From Antedon mediterranea (taxonomy: Eukaryota; Echinodermata; Crinoidea; Comatulida; Antedonidae): a stretch of 64,000 nucleotides of DNA. The stretch spans positions 4,818,288 to 4,882,287 of the forward strand of contig NC_092676.1 of the NCBI RefSeq assembly GCF_964355755.1, in the 5' to 3' direction. Shown piece after piece: positions 51,901-54,159 of this stretch. Made by a program: the position numbers and the translations under genes. Below the pieces are notes generated by a model that was not told where the DNA came from, did no database searches, and was given only the letters and a program-made list of their open reading frames with translations. The first letter of the stretch is position 1. Each line of letters opens with the position of its first letter.

Positions 51901-54130
51901 TTTAAATCATTTCCAATAAAAAAACAACCTTAGTTCCAACCATATTTGATTCATTTTAAGTAAATTTTCTTTTGGATGATCCAAAGTCGAATAAAATTCG
52001 TAAACTTACGTTTTTTACTCAAGCTTTCGCTGGTCAACGACGCAGCTTAATCATGAGTGAGTCTCTGTGACTTGGACTTGTTACCATTAGATCTCGTATA
52101 TGGTATAGCGTCTTCTATAGATCGTTCAGGTTTTCCCAAATGGGATTGTCGGGGCCTCCTCTTTAGTATAGTTGTTGTACAATTTTGGGAGTTCCAAACC
52201 GCCGTCGTCTCTGTTCATAGTGTAATTACCATGTTTTCTTATTTTTATTGATTCTTTTATTTTCCTGTCTTTCCATGATGATTCTGTGCCTAGTATTTTT
52301 ACGTTCCAATTTGGTAAATGAGTGTGAGTGGTCATGTGATCGGTGATGGCTGAGTTGTGAACAATTTCTGAAGCTGAATTTCTGGCTGAACATGTTAGGA
52401 TCCCTGTACAATGTGAAGTGACATCTGCTTTGTGTTCTTTTCTCCTATATATGCTTTTTCGCAGTTGTTACAATTTGATTCACTCGTACAGAAACCTGTA
52501 TTAATATAATATACAAATAATGAATGTTTATGTTTATGAGTGCAATGATAGAAAATAAAACATTTCATCTTTCATCAAATAACATTATTTGTACCATTAC
52601 ACAAATATAAAACAGTATTTGTTTAATAACACATACTTTTAATGACCATGGCCTAAACCATTTCGTGGAGAACAATTATAGACAGTGTACACTACTTGAT
52701 TTGTACGTGTTCAGTCAACAGTCTTGCATCGCACATGGTTTCTCATTGTGAGGTATTTTCGTGATTAATCGTACGATCAAAACGGTACTGGGTATGATCA
52801 ACTAGCGTTCTTGTTCCCACCTAATCATCCATTCATAGAAGTTCTGATGAAGAAGTCAATCTATGGCGACAATAGAATGGACCCGAGACCTGGCTATCTT
52901 CGACTTTTAAATAATAGAAAGTTTTGAAATATATTTTAGGATAGTAATGAATGAACACAAATAATGAAATTGCACTGACTCTATTTTACGAAATTTCACA
53001 CAGTAATACTCCAAGTGACCCACAATCCTCCAATCAAATGACAAGAATCTACTAAGGTGTGCTATAAAAGGTTTATTAAAGCGTCATATTTGGTTCTGTG
53101 TTTCTAAAGGTAATTAAAACCAACAATATTTTATTTTATTTTATTTAGAGCTACAGTTGAAGGGAAAAATTGGAAGTTTACTGATCCAGAAACAAATAAA
53201 GATATTGATATACATGAATTAAAATCAAAGTAAGTACTATGGTTATATATTTATTAATTTGCCTTTAAAGCATAATATAATAATTAAAAAAAAAAATTTA
53301 ACACCATCATCTCGACCAAATGAAAAGGATATAGTTATAGTTATACAAATAATGAATGTTTATAAGGACAATGGTACGAATAATGAATGTTTATAAGGAC
53401 AATGGTACGAATAATGAATGTTTATAAGGACAATGGTACGAATAATGAATGTTTATAAGGACAATGGTACGAATAATGAATGTTTATAAGGACAATGGTA
53501 CGAATAATGAATGTTTATAAGGACAATGGTACGAATAATGAATGTTTATAAGGACAATGGTACGAATAATTTCATGAGGTGAAAGGTGTAAGGTTATATT
53601 TTCACGGGGAAAACAATTGCACAAATATAAAACTTTCATTATTGGTTTTAAAACACACCAACTTTTAATGAGAGTATAACGGTAGTTTTAACTACTTTTA
53701 ATATAACTGTGCTTTCTCTCAGGTGTCAGATACCATGGTGCCATCTCTAGTTTAAACCATCAAACTTTATGTGACAAAAAAAATGTGATGTGCCCAAATA
53801 TGGACATGATGATGTCATATCACTACCAAATTTTAGCATATCACTACAATATTTAGATACATCACACTTTGTTTGTCGAACTAGTTTAACAGAGTACATA
53901 ATACTGATATTGTTTATTACTAAAAAAAGGACTTTTTTAATGTGATAGGCAACATACAGCTGAAGAGAAACGAGGAGAAACAACGTATGAATATTACATC
54001 TCATTAGATGGAGATGTCAGGCTTCCTGAAGGAGAAGAAAAGGAGTGTAAAGGTGCTGCCATCTGTCAGACAAGTGGTACTTTTCAAAGGAACGTTGGTA
54101 GTAGCTCTACAAAGAAATTCTACATATCAG
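14185..54130 (+). CDS. IGF2R: cation-independent mannose-6-phosphate receptor (CI-MPR), 39 exons, 3' end outside window
   Basis: A type I receptor with a signal peptide ([10 protein letters not shown] then a hydrophobic [14 protein letters not shown]) and tandem CIMR/MRH repeats of about 145 residues, each with paired Cys, a DL(S/T)PL strand, an N(V/I)C strand, a GG/NGD..C turn and an F.C strand. It carries mannose-6-phosphate-tagged hydrolases from Golgi and cell surface to endosomes. Exons: 14185-14327, 15700-15991, 18089-18323, 19197-19441, 19752-19911, 20730-20898, 21528-21631, 22099-22383, 23110-23253, 24003-24143, 24910-25060, 25458-25590, 26125-26291, 26825-26990, 27493-27648, 28068-28283, 29813-29987, 31105-31416, 31731-31915, 32338-32418, 33167-33401, 33861-33992, 34772-35029, 35562-35622, 36382-36532, 37164-37293, 37813-37938, 39016-39287, 40262-40471, 40974-41114, 41721-41891, 42305-42470, 43250-43326, 44018-44181, 45573-45703, 46403-46529, 51753-51824, 53149-53229, 53949-54130. 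Every junction keeps phase. Total 6547 bases, about 2182 residues. Repeats 1-14 are complete; repeat 15 is cut by the window, and the membrane segment and tail are missing. Confidence 0.97.
14698..15560. mobile_element. large foldback element, arms about 305 bases
   Basis: Left arm about 14698-15004 is matched in reverse complement by about 15254-15560, with a spacer of about 250 bases. Matched landmarks include GTGTGTAGAAAGCGACGACC, GAACGCCAAGAGTGC and CGAATGCAGTTTTAATGATG in opposite order. The outer part of each arm has a short tandem motif of the type GGTCGTCCAATTCGA. It lies in receptor intron 1. The open frame at 14688-14978 (- strand) is arm sequence, not a gene. Confidence 0.85.
15992..16680. 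other. receptor intron 2, left part
   Basis: Contains repeated CTCCCG phrases (TCCCGATTTATTCGGGAG at about 16054, again near 16450) and a GTGTCCC-type repeat remnant near 16615-16670. No coding sequence. Confidence 0.4.
16690..17596 (+). mobile_element. non-LTR retrotransposon (LINE) 3' end
   Basis: The sequence translates to the end of a reverse-transcriptase ORF2: [28 protein letters not shown], the open stretch 16871-17134 ([37 protein letters not shown]) and a stop at 17134. This tail pattern is common in CR1/Jockey-like LINEs. A 3' UTR follows, ending in TA repeats (17529-17547) and a short tail of GAAAC units (17569-17594). 5'-truncated, as expected for LINE copies. It sits in receptor intron 2. 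Confidence 0.8.
17595..17717 (-). mobile_element. MITE, family A, copy 5
   Basis: Reversed copy: ACTATCAAACTTTATGTGAC on the left, GTTTGATAGTGTAGACAGAG on the right. It abuts the LINE tail, so one element probably inserted beside the other. Confidence 0.85.
17770..18060 (+). mobile_element. MITE, family B, copy 1
   Basis: Starts TTTAAAGATTTAGATGTCCC and ends GGGGGACAATACATCTTTAA, which are imperfect inverted termini. The core has CACTTTGACCAAAACCTGGA. Matches 57183-57541 (reverse) and 63690-64000. The right end lies about 30 bases before the exon 3 acceptor. Confidence 0.75.
18089..19441 (+). CDS. IGF2R: receptor exons 3-4: repeat 2
   Basis: Exon 3 gives [27 protein letters not shown] and DFYINVCRN. 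Exon 4 gives AACRIDSSD, the long linker and ITFICPREG. The Gln position is Arg and the Arg position is not conserved, so the repeat should be structural. Junction to exon 5 is in phase. Confidence 0.93.
18762..18884 (-). mobile_element. MITE, family A, copy 6
   Basis: Worn left end (TATGTGACAAAAATATGTGATG), central TGATGTCATATCACTACC, right end TTGATAGTGTAGACAGAGCTT. Confidence 0.8.
18969..19123 (-). mobile_element. MITE, family A, copy 7
   Basis: Both ends present: TTAAAGCTCTGTCTACACTA and AGTTTGATAGTGTAGACCGA. Confidence 0.87.
19500..19620. repeat. copy of the dispersed GTGTCC repeat
   Basis: GTGTCCTTTAATATGGGTGTCC followed by GGTTTCCCAAAGAAGGACTA is the same phrase order as near 9885-9935. 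Confidence 0.5.
19752..21631 (+). CDS. IGF2R: receptor exons 5-7: repeat 3 (sugar-binding set complete)
   Basis: Exon 5: [16 protein letters not shown] and IDIDLAPL. Exon 6: DYYVNVCEN then VCQLATP. Exon 7: [19 protein letters not shown] and ITFKC. The mannose-6-phosphate residues known from mammalian repeat 3 are all present: Gln in VCQ (codon 20824-20826), Arg in FERTS (21592-21594), and Glu and Tyr in TETSCTY of the next exon (22125-22127 and 22140-22142), with the same five-residue Glu-to-Tyr spacing as in human. A high-affinity site is expected. Confidence 0.94.
20544..20697 (-). mobile_element. MITE, family A, copy 8
   Basis: Left end TAAAGCACTTTCTACACTAT. The internal CATCACTACCATATT motif is repeated four times and the right terminus is lost. 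It ends about 30 bases before the exon 6 acceptor. Confidence 0.8.
20917..21125 (-). mobile_element. tRNA-derived SINE, reverse strand
   Basis: On the - strand the body ends with CAGCGCTTAGAGGTTTTACA and GCGCTATATAAATCCAGGAT, the same tail as the SINE at 28320-28620. Upstream lies a B-box-like GGGGTTCAATTAGACC. It starts about 20 bases after exon 6. Confidence 0.65.
21749..21876 (-). mobile_element. MITE, family A, copy 9
   Basis: Ends GAAGCTCTGTCTACACTATC and CTAGTTTGATAGTGTGAA, core TCATATCACTACCGTATTTG. Confidence 0.85.
22099..23253 (+). CDS. IGF2R: receptor exons 8-9: repeat 4
   Basis: Exon 8 encodes [35 protein letters not shown] and ACYIE, most of the repeat in one exon. Exon 9 (acceptor CTGAAG/AG) encodes [21 protein letters not shown] and IITFSCSPG. 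The Gln is Tyr and the Arg is absent, so no sugar site is expected. Confidence 0.93.
22384..23075. other. receptor intron 8 with SINE-like remnants
   Basis: TTTATATAGCACAAAATACAAATAG...GCGCTG (about 22570-22612) resembles the SINE tail seen at 20920 and 28570. On the - strand near 22870-22900, GGTTCAAATCCTGGTTC is B-box-like. Probably reverse-strand SINE pieces; boundaries unclear. Confidence 0.45.
23383..23483 (-). mobile_element. tRNA-derived SINE head, reverse strand
   Basis: On the - strand, an A-box-like TTGCTTGGTGGTTAACATG is followed by GGTCCAGGGTTCAATCCTGA (B box GGTTCAATCC) and TTAGTGCCAGGG. Spacing fits a tRNA-like Pol III promoter. The B-box part closely matches the unit of the minisatellite at 42648-43035. 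Confidence 0.65.
24003..25590 (+). CDS. IGF2R: receptor exons 10-12: repeat 5 (sugar-binding set complete)
   Basis: Exon 10: [20 protein letters not shown]. Exon 11: [16 protein letters not shown] and GACQFKNE. Exon 12: [14 protein letters not shown] and REYRR, continuing into exon 13 TEIVFIC. Gln (25044-25046), Arg (25585-25587), Glu (26185-26187) and Tyr (26200-26202) are present with human-like spacing. Two Cys usually found in the NGD turn and before the Tyr are missing (DPYHAV, ENNHSY), exactly as in human repeat 5, which prefers phosphodiester sugars. Confidence 0.93.
24144..24909. other. receptor intron 10, with an imperfect inverted repeat
   Basis: About 24525-24605 (ATCGCAAATAG, CACAATGCATGAGAAGAG, TTGGGAGCA) is matched in reverse by about 24753-24810 (TGCTCCCATTCTCTTCCCAC, AATGCAT, CTATTTGCGAT). 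This is probably a small foldback element about 285 bases long. Confidence 0.55.
25220..25345. repeat. copy of the dispersed GTGTCC-type repeat
   Basis: AGTAGAATCCCTCTGAGCTC, GGGGACACCCC and CCTATTAAGGGCCACC match the wording of the copies near 36815 and 39900. Confidence 0.5.
25720..26025 (+). mobile_element. tRNA-derived SINE
   Basis: Starts GAGTGGCCGAGCGGTTAAGA (A box of the Ser/Leu tRNA type) and has B box GGGTTCAAGGC at about 25774. A body of about 200 bases and a short AAATAAATAATAA tail follow. It lies in receptor intron 12, about 100 bases before exon 13. Confidence 0.8.
26125..27648 (+). CDS. IGF2R: receptor exons 13-15: repeat 6
   Basis: Exon 13: [10 protein letters not shown] closing repeat 5, then [18 protein letters not shown] and QQYDLS. 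Exon 14: YYLHVCKPL and [11 protein letters not shown]. Exon 15: [22 protein letters not shown] and RIHFICEKG. Gln is Met here, so no sugar site is expected. Confidence 0.93.
26292..26824. other. receptor intron 13
   Basis: Contains two diverged copies of one stretch (TTGGAAGGCAGAC at about 26312 and 26655). No gene or clear mobile element. Confidence 0.4.
27658..27794 (-). mobile_element. MITE, family A, copy 10
   Basis: Both ends present (TTAAGCTCTGTCTACACTAG, AGTTTGATAGTGTAGACAAA). It starts 9 bases after the exon 15 donor. Confidence 0.87.
28068..31155 (+). CDS. IGF2R: receptor exons 16-17 and first part of exon 18: repeat 7
   Basis: Exon 16: [26 protein letters not shown] and GDSIFK. 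Exon 17: [19 protein letters not shown] and LSLVYDMPF. Exon 18 opens with [15 protein letters not shown]. Gln is present, but Arg, Glu and Tyr are not aligned. The NGD-turn Cys and its partner are lost ([18 protein letters not shown]), as in human repeat 7. Confidence 0.92.
28320..28622 (+). mobile_element. tRNA-derived SINE
   Basis: A-box-like GTGGCGCAGTGTGTTGGATG, B box GAGGTTCAAATCCAACTC, then a body ending AGCGCTTAGAGGTTTCACA and GTGCTATATAAATCCAGGAT. The same tail is found reversed at 20917. It begins about 37 bases after exon 16. Confidence 0.8.
28745..28925. mobile_element. short inverted-repeat element with PstI-type palindromes (family D)
   Basis: Left end TACTACTGCAGGTACTGCAG, right end GTTACTGCAGTAATTGCAGT, roughly inverted copies of each other. 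Related elements are near 18336, 37345-37560 and 44350-44520. Confidence 0.6.
29035..29190 (-). mobile_element. MITE, family A, copy 11
   Basis: Ends AAAGCTCTGTCACACTATCA and CTAGTGTAGAATGAGCTTAA. Its left flank (about 28985-29034) is repeated before the copy at 29630. Confidence 0.85.
29415..29569 (-). mobile_element. MITE, family A, copy 12
   Basis: Left end intact (AAAGCTCTGTCTACACTATA). The right end is shortened (TGTCATTGTAGACAGAGCTT). Confidence 0.85.
29630..29783 (-). mobile_element. MITE, family A, copy 13
   Basis: Ends TAAAGCTCATCACACTATCA and GTTTGATAGTGTGGACAGAG. It ends about 30 bases before the exon 17 acceptor. Confidence 0.85.
30036..30096. repeat. perfect 23-base hairpin
   Basis: 30036-30058 and 30074-30096 are exact reverse complements (AATTTAATGACAAAAAGAGA...), separated by a 15-base spacer CGACGTTTCGGTACC. 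It lies 48 bases into receptor intron 17. Confidence 0.85.
30097..30960. other. receptor intron 17
   Basis: Very AT-rich. On the - strand, around 30140-30480, it resembles an untranslated 3' end of a retroelement (TTTATTTCAAACATATAAA on +), but I cannot assign it. No ORF. Confidence 0.35.
30961..31089 (-). mobile_element. MITE, family A, copy 14 (truncated)
   Basis: Left end AAAGCTCTGTCTACACTATC, core with three ATCACTACCATATT motifs, no right end. It stops 15 bases before exon 18, so the polypyrimidine region of that acceptor may derive from it. Confidence 0.82.
31105..31915 (+). CDS. IGF2R: receptor exons 18-19: repeat 8
   Basis: Exon 18 is the largest (312 bases) and joins the end of repeat 7 to repeat 8 without an intron: [38 protein letters not shown] and YHINVCRPL. 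Exon 19: [22 protein letters not shown] and RIIFECSD. Gln is present, but the Arg is at the wrong position, so no full sugar set. Confidence 0.93.
31530..31665 (+). pseudogene. decayed partial duplicate of receptor exon 19 and its upstream intron
   Basis: GCCATTGGGTCATGCCAGAC (31591) repeats the start of exon 19 (31736) at a distance of 145 bases. The match runs from intron sequence (AAAGGGCAAAGGTCAAGT) through the acceptor into about 65 bases of exon and then stops. The copy keeps a GGTAG acceptor and reads [17 protein letters not shown] in frame, but it lacks the rest of the exon and a matching donor. Confidence 0.8.
32338..33992 (+). CDS. IGF2R: receptor exons 20-22: repeat 9 (sugar-binding set complete)
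   Basis: Exon 20: [18 protein letters not shown]. Exon 21: [16 protein letters not shown] and GACQSKDSG. Exon 22: [20 protein letters not shown] and FIFYCDK, with donor AAAG/GTGAGA chosen over an earlier CAG/GTAAAA because only it keeps frame. Gln (33353-33355), Arg (33950-33952), Glu (34798-34800) and Tyr (34816-34818) are all present with the six-residue Glu-Tyr spacing of human repeat 9. This should be the second high-affinity site. Confidence 0.94.
32531..32660 (+). mobile_element. MITE, family A, copy 15
   Basis: Left end AAAGCTCTGTCTATACTATC followed by AAACTAGTTTGAC. Right end worn (AATAGTGTAAACAGAGCTC). + orientation. Confidence 0.83.
32793..32827 (+). mobile_element. MITE, family A, copy 16 (terminal fragment)
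   Basis: Only the left 35 bases remain: AGCTCTGTCCACACTATCAA then CTAGTTTGACAA. Confidence 0.75.
32895..33059 (+). mobile_element. MITE, family A, copy 17
   Basis: Complete with well-matched ends TAAAGCCTTGTCTACACTAT and ATAGTGTAGACAAGGCTTTA. Both ends carry the same change (CCTTG/CAAGG), so they have co-evolved or been corrected against each other. Confidence 0.88.
34215..34700. repeat. tandem repeat, unit about 66 bases, about 7 copies
   Basis: Each unit has ATGAATATTCACAATATGTT and AATGAGCTATACTTATTT; spacing between copies is 66-67 bases with drift toward the edges. It ends about 70 bases before exon 23. Confidence 0.85.
34772..36532 (+). CDS. IGF2R: receptor exons 23-25: repeat 10
   Basis: Exon 23: [28 protein letters not shown] and FYINICRPL. 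Exon 24 is only 61 bases ([14 protein letters not shown]). Exon 25: [23 protein letters not shown] and [10 protein letters not shown]. Gln is Leu, so no sugar site, as in mammals. Confidence 0.93.
35100..35170 (+). mobile_element. SINE fragment (B-box region)
   Basis: CTGGTTCAAATCCTACCAGT follows GTAAGTGAGAGGTTT, the layout of a tRNA-like 3' half. Too short to classify. Confidence 0.4.
35278..35411 (-). mobile_element. MITE, family A, copy 18
   Basis: Worn ends TTAAGCCTTGTCTAGACTAA and ATAGTGTAGACATAGCTTTA, core GATGTGCCCATATATGGTAC. Confidence 0.82.
36228..36346 (-). pseudogene. 5S rRNA-derived sequence (5S pseudogene or SINE3-type head)
   Basis: On the - strand the sequence contains 5S rRNA landmarks in order: CCACGTTGAAACACCGGTTC, TCACTGAAGTTAAGCAACGT, GGGCCTGGTTAGAGCTTGGA, TGGGAGA and GGGAATATCGGGTGCTGTA. 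It differs at several 5S positions and has an insertion before the terminal TAGGC, so it is not a functional 5S gene. About 170 bases downstream on the - strand (to about 36050) may be a SINE body. It lies in receptor intron 24, ending about 35 bases before exon 25. Confidence 0.8.
36672..36780. repeat. dispersed repeat E, copy 1
   Basis: CAAATTACTGAAAAAAATGA, ATGACAATGCTG and CTCAATGGAGATACAAAATA match 41287-41395 closely. Type unknown. Confidence 0.6.
37164..39213 (+). CDS. IGF2R: receptor exons 26-28a: repeat 11, with a complete mannose-6-phosphate set
   Basis: Exon 26: [20 protein letters not shown] and CTVNNPATG. Exon 27: [18 protein letters not shown] and YKLNICEKL. Exon 28: [38 protein letters not shown], then [17 protein letters not shown]. 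Gln (39024-39026), Arg (39159-39161, eight residues before the Cys as in repeats 3 and 9), Glu (39228-39230) and Tyr (39246-39248, six after Glu as in repeat 9) are all in register. In mammals this repeat binds IGF2 and lacks the set; the IGF2 contact Phe after the central Cys is Gln here. Confidence 0.93.
37345..37560. mobile_element. family D inverted-repeat element
   Basis: TTGCAGTAACTACATTTTG on the left and GCAGTTACTGCAGTAACTGA on the right, with TATTGCAGTGACTGCCTCAT inside, shared with 28745-28925. Confidence 0.5.
37995..38130. repeat. dispersed repeat F, copy 1
   Basis: GTGGACAGACGAAC, CTTGGTGGTAGC and AATTCAGCCCAGTA...AGCATGTCATCCCC recur in modified form at 51570-51720. Confidence 0.55.
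38380..38965. other. receptor intron 27, likely LINE 3' remnants
   Basis: The right end GCATTTGCAGCAATAAAGAAATTGAATTGAAT looks like a LINE 3' terminus on the + strand. The left end TAATCTTTTATTTCAACACC looks like a reversed one. Between them are AT-rich and ATAATAATAAC simple sequences. Confidence 0.45.
39016..41114 (+). CDS. IGF2R: receptor exons 28b-30: repeat 12
   Basis: Exon 28 continues into repeat 12 ([16 protein letters not shown]). Exon 29: [18 protein letters not shown] and [10 protein letters not shown]. Exon 30: [17 protein letters not shown] and IQFSCKPG. The Gln and Arg positions are Val and Tyr, so no sugar site. Confidence 0.93.
39825..39972. repeat. dispersed GTGTCC repeat, likely relative of the 96-base satellite unit
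   Basis: Reverse strand reads CTATTAGGAGACAACTTTGG, then GAACC, then AAAGTGTCCCC. The satellite unit read the same way gives CTATTCAGGGGGAAACTTTG, then GGGTCC, then CAGTGTC(C/T)CC. The shared order suggests common ancestry. Confidence 0.5.
40650..40740. repeat. dispersed repeat G, copy 1
   Basis: AAGGCCATATACATGGCTTC, CTCAAGTTAGTGTTTACCGA and CGACCGACATAGT recur in reverse complement at 60895-61016. Confidence 0.65.
41287..41395. repeat. dispersed repeat E, copy 2
   Basis: CAAATTACTGAATAAAATGA, ACAATGCTGTGGATATCA and CTCAATGAAGATGCAAAATA match copy 1 at 36672. Confidence 0.6.
41519..41682 (-). mobile_element. MITE, family A, copy 19
   Basis: Left end damaged (AAAAGCTCTGTAAGCTCAAA); right end perfect (GTTTGATAGTGTAGACAGAG). 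Confidence 0.86.
41721..43326 (+). CDS. IGF2R: receptor exons 31-33: repeat 13, no fibronectin type II insert
   Basis: Exon 31: [16 protein letters not shown] and YTFDLTPLS. Exon 32: [17 protein letters not shown] and [14 protein letters not shown]. Exon 33: [16 protein letters not shown]. Exons 32 and 33 join in phase directly across the point where vertebrate receptors carry the fibronectin type II module. Gln (AVCQ), Arg (GKRRSE, eight before Cys) and Tyr (EACFY) are present. The acidic residue sits as Asp five, or Glu four, residues before Tyr, so the set is nearly complete. Confidence 0.92.
41950..42215. repeat. imperfect ATC/CAT-rich simple repeat
   Basis: Repeated TATCATCACCATTATGTTAT and TATCATCAACATCAGTATCA phrases, with a drifting higher period of about 45-60 bases. 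Receptor intron 31. Confidence 0.75.
42648..43035 (+). repeat. 24-base minisatellite, about 16 copies, with B-box-like core
   Basis: Unit of the type TTCAATCCTGACCTAGTGCC plus AGGC; a few copies are 27 bases, with ATGAGTCC in place of CAATCC. Because 24 is a multiple of three, both strands stay open (NPDLVPGF on +), which explains the open frames here. The unit matches the B-box segment of the reverse-strand SINE at 23383-23483. It lies in receptor intron 32. Confidence 0.88.
43844..43979 (-). mobile_element. MITE, family A, copy 20
   Basis: Left TAAAGCTACACTATCAAACT (internal loss of CTGTCT), right GTCTGATAGTGTAGACAGAG. It ends about 38 bases before exon 34. Confidence 0.84.
44018..46529 (+). 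CDS. IGF2R: receptor exons 34-36: repeat 14
   Basis: Exon 34: [26 protein letters not shown] and WEVKSNKKK, donor AAAAT/GTTAGT. Exon 35: [22 protein letters not shown] and GKEYTQI. Exon 36: [22 protein letters not shown] and GTPDFTG, donor CAGG/GTATGC. Gln is Ser, so no sugar site. The exon 36 donor is followed within 8 bases by the 96-base satellite. Confidence 0.92.
44197..44330 (-). mobile_element. MITE, family A, copy 21
   Basis: Left terminus lost (starts at GTCAATATCAAACTTTATG); right GTTTGAGTGTAGACATAGAG. It begins 16 bases after the exon 34 donor. Confidence 0.83.
44350..44522. mobile_element. family D inverted-repeat element
   Basis: TACTGCAGTTACTGCAGTAA on the left and GTAGTTACTGCAGTATCTGT on the right. 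The inside resembles 18336-18520 (AGTGTGTATGA, TAAACGGGTTTAAAAG). Confidence 0.6.
45019..45455. repeat. tandem duplication, unit about 215 bases, two copies
   Basis: TGTATCAAGTGTAGTTTTATGATCAGTC at 45019 recurs at 45234. Both copies share CAGCCAAGGTTTTTTTTAGC, TGTTTTATGAAAGA and TTAAAAAGCTG. Receptor intron 34, no coding sense. Confidence 0.8.
46037..46157. repeat. long hairpin, arms about 36 bases
   Basis: TTTTGGTAAACCAATTGTTA...CTTACTTGCTA (46037-46073) pairs with TAGCAAGTATGTAC...AATTGGTTTACCAAAA (46122-46157) with few mismatches. The loop holds a GGCT...AGCCGAAAC mini-stem. It lies in receptor intron 35. Confidence 0.8.
46537..51418. repeat. 96-base satellite, about 51 tandem copies
   Basis: Near-identical units (for example CCAGG at 46561, 46657, 46753) of exactly 96 bases. 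Main variants are GGCCAGGAGACA versus GGCCAGGGGACA, GGGACCCAAC versus GGGACGCAAC, and a T-run versus T7GTTC. Because 96 is 32 codons and the unit lacks stops in one frame on each strand, open frames of 667 codons (+, from inside exon 36) and 667 and 1017 codons (-) appear. A one-base insertion at about 48415 resets the frame. The array fills most of receptor intron 36, starting 8 bases after the donor. Confidence 0.96.
51570..51720. repeat. dispersed repeat F, copy 2
   Basis: GTGGAAAGACGAACAGGCGCC, TTTGGTGGCAGC and ATTTAGCCCAGTAGGCTGT...GCATGTTATTCCCC match 37995-38130 at low identity. It lies 30 bases before exon 37. Confidence 0.5.
51753..54130 (+). CDS. IGF2R: receptor exons 37-39: repeat 15, incomplete
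   Basis: Exon 37: [20 protein letters not shown]. Exon 38: [20 protein letters not shown]. Exon 39: [27 protein letters not shown] and KKFYISG, ending CAG/GTAAGC in phase 1. The Gln of the sugar set is present (codon 54067-54069); Arg, Glu and Tyr would be in later exons. This aligns with the last repeat of human CI-MPR, so only the end of repeat 15, the membrane helix and the tail are missing. Confidence 0.92.
52020..52500 (-). mobile_element. Penelope-like element fragment (GIY-YIG endonuclease) with hammerhead-like tail
   Basis: On the - strand, [11 protein letters not shown] (about 52475-52440) is the Cys-pair plus YIG start of the Penelope-like endonuclease. After a frame shift it continues [29 protein letters not shown] and [17 protein letters not shown] (52335-52140). 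Downstream at 52057-52025 is ATGATTAA, GCTG-loop-CAGC, GAAA, resembling a hammerhead ribozyme core with CTGATGA worn to CATGATT. Frame-broken and 5'-truncated. Confidence 0.8.
53346..53575. repeat. 31-base minisatellite, about 7 copies
   Basis: Exact units AATAATGAATGTTTATAAGG plus ACAATGGTACG. A single diverged unit and similar flanking sequence (ACAAATATAAAAC, ACTTTTAATGA) occur about 830 bases upstream at 52513-52650, so the array probably grew from one copy of an older duplication. Confidence 0.9.
53752..53897 (-). mobile_element. MITE, family A, copy 22
   Basis: Left end shortened (TAAACCATCAAACTTTATG), core intact, right end worn (CTAGTTTAACAGAGTAC). It ends about 50 bases before exon 39. 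Confidence 0.84.
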
Positions 54131-54159
54131 GTAAGCTTTTTAATAAACCCTTAGATATA

